NCBI GenBank assembly: GCA_012295275.1
Contig: CM022669.1
Location: forward strand, 16,485,172-16,512,671
Source: Chrysomallon squamiferum
Lineage: Eukaryota > Mollusca > Gastropoda > Neomphalida > Peltospiridae
Length of the DNA stretch: 27,500 bases
Reading direction: 5' to 3'
This document shows, piece after piece, positions 24,086-27,500 of this stretch; the first letter of the stretch is position 1; every line of letters starts with the position of its first letter. A program made the translations under genes and the position numbers. The notes under the pieces are model-generated. The model searched no databases. It was not told the DNA's origin and saw only the letters and a list, made by a program, of their open reading frames with translations.

Positions 24086-25142
24086 GCATGGAAAGTGAAG
24101 AATGAGAAAAAAGAGTGATAATAAAGGTGAAAAAACCAATAACAACAACAGTATTAATAATATGTGTATTTAAATTTATGTTCGTCATTAATGGGAAAAT
24201 ATTAGATTACTTTACAGATAATAGTAAAGAAATGTAATTACCTGTTTTCATTAGAAGGGTCATATCTTGGTTGTGGATCATTATCATGGTTATTAACATC
24301 ATAACTGGCATAAGGATCCTGTAAAGTTAATAGTCATTATTTATTACAATTAGATTTAATTAAAATATAATAACAACAACAACATGTAAATAAATAAAAA
24401 CACAGAATTTCTGCAATATCAGAAACCTAAGCAACATCTTCAGTTACAAATATGACAGTAAATTAGGAGGAGACAACTCTTTTGTATGATACTAAAAATC
24501 AAGAATTCCCTCACACTTAAAAGTGGAACTAAAATAATACTAATATTAATAATAATACTAATAATACTACTATTACTACTACTACTACTACTACTACTAC
24601 TAATAATAATAATAATAATAATAATAAACGAATAAATAAATAACTAAAAAGTTGTCAGACTCTAAATAACAGATTTGGAAGATTATAAACCAAATACTAT
24701 CTTACGTTTTAATATCAGTAACTTAAAGTATAAATATTTAATTAATGAGTAAAACACCCAAGAGTATTTTTTAAACATTTCAGTGTTCCTTTTAAGTTCT
24801 TGCAACCATTCTTAGCTAACAGTAAAGTATATGTTACAAACTGTGGATACAGTAAAATACTTTTAAACAACAAAATCTGAATGTATCATCTTATTGTATT
24901 GCCATCCTTAATTATCAGCAAAGATTAATTACCAGAAATATAAACAAATTCATTTAACTAACAATACCAGAATCAATGTAGACAAATTATGCATCATTTT
25001 TACATACGTAATTATCCTTCAAATCTGTATGTGTTCTCTCAATGCCATCATCCAGAATTGTGATGACAACATTTTTCCCTGTAAACCCTTTTTTCCAAGC
25101 TGGTATGACATTCATGTCAAATCCTCTAGTGGCATCTCCATG
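14827..25142 (-). CDS. furin: Furin-type proprotein convertase, 13 exons, 5' end outside window
   Basis: Spliced minus-strand gene. The exons are 25008-25142, 24242-24318, 23850-23938, 23052-23224, 22353-22565, 21747-21847, 20901-21004, 20020-20137, 19383-19693, 17281-17411, 16644-16729, 15895-16079 and 14827-15179. They join without a phase conflict into 692 codons including the stop. Known family role: a calcium-dependent serine endoprotease that cleaves precursors after paired basic residues in the trans-Golgi network, endosomes and at the cell surface. Seen in the fragment (numbered from its first codon): catalytic Asp31 (ILDDG), His72 (RHGTRCAGE), oxyanion Asn173 (WASGNGG) and Ser246 (HTGTSASAP). 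The P domain is about 320-452, a Pro/Ser/Thr linker 453-484, Cys-rich repeats 486-610, a transmembrane helix about 630-653, and a cytosolic tail to 691. The signal peptide and prodomain are absent from the window. The membrane anchor and tail favour furin over PCSK5/PCSK6, but some P-domain and catalytic stretches also resemble those paralogues, so exact orthology is inferred. Confidence 0.95.
15598..15722. repeat. Imperfect AAT/GAGAAT/AAC array in a furin intron
   Basis: Lies in the intron between furin exons m and l. It has AAT blocks at both ends with gaatgagaatga, aacaac and gataaagacaatg interruptions. Confidence 0.85.
15895..16079 (-). CDS. furin: Furin exon l: second Cys-rich repeat
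   Basis: 185 nt (acceptor cctctttcag, donor TTCAGA|gtaagt). It encodes residues 514-574: [19 protein letters not shown], then [20 protein letters not shown] and [11 protein letters not shown]. The twelve cysteines fit the furin-like repeat family. It ends in phase 1, and Asn575 is completed by the last exon. The flanking introns (15180-15894 and 16080-16643) contain ATA/ACA trinucleotide arrays and no other coding signal. Confidence 0.93.
16283..16350. repeat. (AAT)n array in a furin intron
   Basis: About 20 imperfect AAT units followed by AAC units, in the intron between furin exons l and k. Confidence 0.88.
16644..16729 (-). CDS. furin: Furin exon k: first Cys-rich repeat
   Basis: 86 nt (acceptor is a run of T ending ..ttttag, donor ACAGG|gtaagc). 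It encodes [20 protein letters not shown] and CKHVKTVT, a furin-like Cys-rich repeat with the typical CxxxCxxxC...CxxC spacing. It ends in phase 2, and Gly513 is completed by the next exon. The polypyrimidine tract of the acceptor is an almost pure homopolymer of about 17 T on the transcribed strand. Confidence 0.92.
16987..17023. repeat. (TA)n dinucleotide repeat in a furin intron
   Basis: About 18 TA units between furin exons k and j. A CA-rich patch with cacacgcacac motifs follows at about 17093-17157. Confidence 0.9.
17281..17411 (-). CDS. furin: Furin exon j: last P-domain strand and Pro/Ser/Thr linker
   Basis: 131 nt (acceptor tttttatttag, donor AACAG|gtcaac). It completes Gly441 and encodes residues 442-484: [16 protein letters not shown], the final P-domain strand, then a Thr/Ser/Pro-rich linker ending TTEPPKQ. 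The linker is low in hydrophobic residues and fits a flexible, possibly O-glycosylated spacer (inference). It ends in phase 0. The following intron (16730-17280) holds a (TA)n tract and a CA-rich patch. Confidence 0.9.
17412..19382 (-). other. Longest internal furin intron (between exons i and j)
   Basis: 1971 nt. The part nearest exon i (19264-19382) stays open and is G+C-rich, unlike the rest. The remainder is AT-rich with a (TTA)n/poly(T) tract at about 17607-17650, a poly(T) run at 18530-18549 and two diverged copies of a ..ttcttcttttt..atttattta..aaggtttgttgc.. stretch (about 18910-18990 and 19020-19100). No other gene is seen. Confidence 0.75.
19383..19693 (-). CDS. furin: Furin exon i: P domain
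   Basis: 311 nt using the upstream donor GGCAG|gtatgag. It encodes residues 338-440 plus one base of Gly441: a P-domain core with [53 protein letters not shown] and ILEIEDG. With this donor the next exon continues [13 protein letters not shown], at the spacing I recall for vertebrate PACE4/PC5. A second donor at 19313 (CTATG|gtaggt) is also phase 1 and would insert 23 residues. Without splicing, the frame stays open to a TAA at 19264-19266. The upstream donor was chosen on P-domain length and its better donor consensus. Confidence 0.9.
19700..19801. repeat. (AAT)n/(AGT)n microsatellite abutting furin exon i
   Basis: Long imperfect AAT array. On the transcribed strand it reads ATT and ends just before ttttctag, the acceptor of exon i, so it occupies the polypyrimidine/branch region. 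Confidence 0.92.
20020..20137 (-). CDS. furin: Furin exon h: end of catalytic domain, start of P domain
   Basis: 118 nt (acceptor ttttgtgacag, donor AACAT|gtgagt). It completes Val298, then encodes residues 299-336: [19 protein letters not shown] followed by the linker [17 protein letters not shown] into the P domain. The phase-2 end (AT) is completed to Ile337 by the next exon. The following intron is 326 nt, and its last part is a long ATT microsatellite on the transcribed strand. Confidence 0.92.
20340..20436. repeat. (AAAT)n-(AAAC)n tetranucleotide array
   Basis: Imperfect AAAT units followed by about nine AAAC units, in the intron between furin exons h and g. Confidence 0.92.
20718..20900. 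repeat. 61-bp tandem repeat, three copies, beginning at the exon g splice donor
   Basis: On the transcribed strand, gtaatcaaaaacactaatta starts at 20900, 20839 and 20778, i.e. every 61 bp. The first occurrence is the donor of furin exon g. Two units are almost identical; the last (low-coordinate) unit has diverged. Confidence 0.95.
20901..21004 (-). CDS. furin: Furin exon g: NPNLTWRD block
   Basis: 104 nt. It starts by completing Asn263 and ends in phase 1 at CAAAG|gtaatc. It encodes [20 protein letters not shown] and [15 protein letters not shown]265-L-T is a sequon at a position glycosylated in vertebrate furins (family knowledge). The donor belongs to the first of three 61-bp tandem copies in the intron, so look-alike donor sequences recur 61 and 122 nt downstream. 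Confidence 0.93.
21107..21153. repeat. Dispersed repeat, second family, copy 2
   Basis: aaagaaacatttggtggcat then atgtaatttaaaataataat. It matches 11416-11464 in the same orientation and is also followed by AAT units. Confidence 0.65.
21747..21847 (-). CDS. furin: Furin exon f: catalytic Ser
   Basis: 101 nt. It starts in phase 0 after ...gttttccag and ends in phase 2 at GCCAA|gtaaat. It encodes residues 230-262 plus two bases of Asn263. The motif [17 protein letters not shown] carries the nucleophilic Ser (residue 246 of the visible fragment). GTSASAP, rather than the GTSAAAP I recall for PC7, points to the furin/PC1/PC5/PACE4 side of the family. The next intron (21005-21746) holds a short (CA)n/(TA)n patch and one copy of a dispersed repeat. 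Confidence 0.95.
22353..22565 (-). CDS. furin: Furin exon e: oxyanion-hole Asn
   Basis: 213 nt, 71 codons, phase 0 at both ends (acceptor gtttctcag, donor CAGATT|gtaaac). It encodes residues 159-229, beginning [17 protein letters not shown], with the oxyanion-hole Asn at residue 173. The family's paired-cysteine segment [19 protein letters not shown] and the [18 protein letters not shown] block follow. The following intron (21848-22352) has AT dinucleotide patches and nothing else I recognise. Confidence 0.95.
22975..23042. repeat. (AAAC)n-(AAAT)n-(AAAC)n array beside the exon d donor
   Basis: Symmetrical tetranucleotide array lying about 8 nt inside the intron from the donor of furin exon d (gt at 23051-23050). 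Confidence 0.93.
23052..23224 (-). CDS. furin: Furin exon d: catalytic core, [10 protein letters not shown] block
   Basis: 173 nt. It completes Gly101, then encodes residues 102-158 and ends in phase 0 at GAAAAA|gtaaac. Diagnostic motifs are [33 protein letters not shown] and [12 protein letters not shown], which match the substrate-binding and calcium-binding part of kexin/furin proteases. The donor lies about 8 nt from a long (GTTT/ATTT)n microsatellite in the intron. The acceptor is ...catttcag. Confidence 0.94.
23850..23938 (-). CDS. furin: Furin exon c: catalytic His; followed by a GC donor
   Basis: 89 nt, preceded by ...aaatattttcag. It encodes the second half of Arg71, then catalytic His72 in [15 protein letters not shown], and [13 protein letters not shown]. 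The exon ends ATTGGAG followed by gcaagata, a GC rather than GT donor. The reading frame and the family sequence (..IGGVKMLDG.. across the junction) fix this splice, because no GT at this position keeps the frame. A potential N-glycosylation sequon, N-N-T, is at residues 85-87. The next intron (23225-23849) is AT-rich and otherwise plain. Confidence 0.92.
24004..24080. repeat. (AG)38 microsatellite, (CT)n on the transcribed strand, upstream of furin exon c
   Basis: Pure dinucleotide run ending 65 nt from the exon c acceptor, inside a 303-nt intron. Confidence 0.95.
24242..24318 (-). CDS. furin: Furin exon b: Asp/Asn-rich calcium-site loop
   Basis: 77 nt. It starts in phase 0 after ...actttacag and ends in phase 2 at AACAG|gtaatt. 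It encodes residues 46-70 plus two bases of Arg71, including the [19 protein letters not shown] stretch. This is the conserved acidic loop between the catalytic Asp and His in furin-family convertases. The Arg is completed by the next exon, giving [11 protein letters not shown]. The following intron is only 303 nt and contains a long (CT)n tract on the transcribed strand. Confidence 0.93.
24533..24627. repeat. Compound AAT/ACT trinucleotide array
   Basis: AAT and ACT triplet blocks in the intron between furin exons b and a. Confidence 0.9.
25008..25142 (-). CDS. furin: Furin exon a: start of catalytic domain, catalytic Asp
   Basis: 135 nt, 45 codons, phase 0 at both ends. The acceptor is ...attttacag and the donor TAC|gtatgt. 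It encodes residues 1-45, including FDMNVIPAW, the conserved block before the first catalytic strand, and [13 protein letters not shown] with the catalytic Asp (residue 31). The preceding exon should carry the maturation cleavage site and prodomain. I find no such exon between 25143 and 27500, so that intron is longer than 2.3 kb. The following intron (24319-25007) is AT-rich and holds a trinucleotide repeat. Confidence 0.93.
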
Positions 25143-26862
25143 CTGTAAAATATGTACAAAGAAAATTATTTGACAAAGATTATAGTTAATTCAAGCAGAA
25201 CAGACTGTTAACACAGAATGTTAACATAGTAATCATTGCTTTGTACTTTCCTTTGTGTGTGTGTGTGTGTGTGTTTGTGTGTGTGAAAACTAATTTTTGC
25301 TGCTAATAACTAACATTAGTGTGATGGTTGTTTTCTTTATTCTTATTGTCATTCACATAAATCACTTGACTGGTAATCTAATAGTTGTTAATATTAAAAC
25401 AAACTGAGTTTGTTTTGGTGAGATTTTTTTTAAATTTATTTTATATATATATTCAATAACAACATTACTTTCAGTTTTCATTCAACCATTATTTTTCATT
25501 TATCATCGATCATTACTTTCATTTATCATTCATTCATTTCAGTCATTTAATTTTTCGATTCTTCGTTCATTTAATTTTTATTTTTATTTCTTCATTCAGT
25601 TATTTGTTAATTCATTCATTTAATTATTTCTAACATTCAACAGACATATTAAAAAATAAAGCTAACTGACGTTTTCTGAATCTAATCTAAATTGGGTTTT
25701 TTTTTAGATGTTTTCATTTGAATGATTCTTTTTTCTTTTCTTTTCTTTTTTTTTTAGTATTTTTCTTTGAAGAGTTTTATAATTATTATTTTTTTTATTT
25801 TATTTATAATTTTATTTTTTTTAAATTTATTTTTATTTTGTTATAAACTGGTATGCATGCAAATGAATGTGAAATTACTGACTTCAACTTTATTATTATT
25901 TTTTTTTTTCCTTACAGATCAGTGTTGAGAAAAAAGTAATAAAATTCCAAATGAGATTTAATTAACCTCTTTTAATGGAACGTGTCAAAAGTTTATCAGT
26001 TTAAATATAAAGTGTAATTTTATTGTGAGTCTCAAGAAAATTCAATCAACACTTCTGTTTCCAGACTGGAATATTAATGCTTTTGTTATAACTTGTTTAG
26101 TACGTTCAGACAGTTAATGAAAGACAAGAAAAGTGAAAAAAATATATATAAAAAAAATGACAAAACCGTAAAAAAAAAGTCTGAAAAGGAAAGAAACTAT
26201 GGGGAAAAAAAATAAAGACAGAATAAGAATGAATGAAGAAGACAGAATGAGAGAAGGAAGGAAGGAAAGAAAGAAGGGAAATAAAAACAGGATGAATAAT
26301 GATGATACAGATGTGTTTTTAACCACATAACTATAATAAAACTATATTAAATTTACCAATGTGTATCTGTTCATATTAAACAATATTTAACATCAATGAT
26401 TATTTATAGCTGGCTAGGTGTTCTTTGTAAGAGTATTCCTTTAACATTTCAGATGTGAAAAAAAAAAAAATCTTTATTAATATATGCAGAATGGTTAATT
26501 AAAAAAAAAAATATTGACAACAGAATTTGATAGCTCATTTTTCTCAATCATTTTTGAATCACAATGAATAAATTATGCAGCATGTCACAGATTGGTATCT
26601 TATATGCAGATAAATATATCTTGGGGGAGTAAAATGTAGTCACAAAATGTGATTATGTTAAAGTGAAGTAATTAAATGAATGAAAGAGAACAAAAAAATT
26701 AAAAATTTATGTTGAATTCAAGATTTGAAAGATTTTACGCAACAGCTAATGCTATCATATTTCAGTTTTTTTTTTTTTTTTATATAAGTGGAATCTGTAC
26801 CAATATATAAATACAAAATAAATAAATGCATAAATAAAAGAAGAAGAAGCCATAAGGAAAAA

Positions 26863-26905
<43 letters not shown>

Positions 26906-27500
26906 ATTAATTAATTAATTAATTAAAAAAAGAAAACTAGTAAGAAGAAAGAAACCCAAATTAATTCTGAATTTCCAAAAAAACAATAAATTTTATTCAT
27001 TTTTTCTCTCTTTTCTTTTTAATAAAAAAAAATATTTCTGTTCATTTCCATATCAGTTTTTATTGCACCTGTTTAATATTTCTCATATTTGCAAGCAACA
27101 GCTGAAACTGTCTGGATTAGAATCTAAATGTCGTATTAGCCAATAAACAGCAAATTCAATTAGGACATTTTTTATTTTATGTTTTATATTAAATTATCAC
27201 CTAGGAGAATTTGGAAACCAGTGTAATTTAAAAAAATATATATAATAATTTTTTTCTTCCATTTTATTTATTTATTTAATTACAGTTATTTAGATTTTCT
27301 TTCTTTTCTTTTCTTTTTTAAGTATCATTGGTTTTATGCACTATTAGCTTACATAAAAGCTTTTATATTTTGAAGGGAGATTGGAAAATCTTTTATATAT
27401 ATATATATATATATTTTTTTTTTTTAATAGTATTTATTTGAAATTTGTTTTTAGTTTGAGGAATATACTCAGTGTAAATAAATAAACATAAAATACTAAA
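25143..27500 (-). other. Partial upstream intron of the furin gene
   Basis: 2358 nt with no exon I can recognise. Neither a dibasic maturation site nor prodomain-like sequence was seen. Contents: a (GT)n run at about 25255-25284, ATTCATT-type degenerate repeats at 25470-25630, T-rich tracts at 25735-25830, a purine-rich tract at 26220-26285, an (AAAT)n/(AATT)n array at 26861-26925 and a (TA)n run at about 27393-27414. Confidence 0.75.

Noticed and set aside
25143-27500. Furin prodomain or signal-peptide exon in the upstream flank
   Set aside because: I read the minus strand for a G+C-richer block with a dibasic maturation site ahead of exon a and found none. The exon is assumed to lie outside the window.

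Overview
This is a eukaryotic (animal) window: AT-rich, gene-sparse, crowded with microsatellites, and carrying two spliced genes, both on the minus strand. Protein families, intron density and simple-repeat load suggest an invertebrate, most likely a lophotrochozoan such as a mollusc. That taxonomic guess is inference and is not proven by any single feature. There is no operon, CRISPR array, tRNA or rRNA that I can support.

Gene 1 (25142 down to 14827, minus) is a furin-type proprotein convertase. I could join 13 exons with consistent reading phase from the start of the subtilisin-like catalytic domain to the stop codon. They total 2076 nt: 691 residues plus a stop. The signal peptide and prodomain exons must lie beyond position 27500. 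The encoded part has the Asp/His/Asn/Ser catalytic residues, a P domain, a Pro/Ser/Thr-rich linker, about three furin-like Cys-rich repeats, one transmembrane helix, and a cytosolic tail with a YxxL motif and an acidic CSDSE-type cluster. Points of interest are a GC-AG intron, two competing in-phase splice donors plus an open read-through in the P-domain exon, a 61-bp tandem repeat whose copies include the splice-donor sequence, and microsatellites pressed against several splice sites.

Gene 2 (7213 down to 590, minus, continuing off the low end) is a ganglioside GM2 activator-like secreted protein. It was found by reading intron phases, because neither exon is a long ORF. Exon 1 encodes a signal peptide ending in ..FTWRDC. 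After a 6.3-kb intron, exon 2 encodes the first half of the lipid-binding fold. The remaining exons lie below position 1.

The two genes run in the same direction, with about 7.6 kb between the furin stop and the GM2 activator-like start. That spacer, and the 6.3-kb intron, hold no further gene I can recognise. They contain di-, tri- and tetranucleotide repeats, a higher-order (AG)n-containing tandem repeat, a degenerate TGAGGTG minisatellite, a 98-bp tandem repeat, and pairs of dispersed repeat fragments that look like remnants of mobile elements. I see no direct functional link between the two genes beyond both products entering the secretory pathway.
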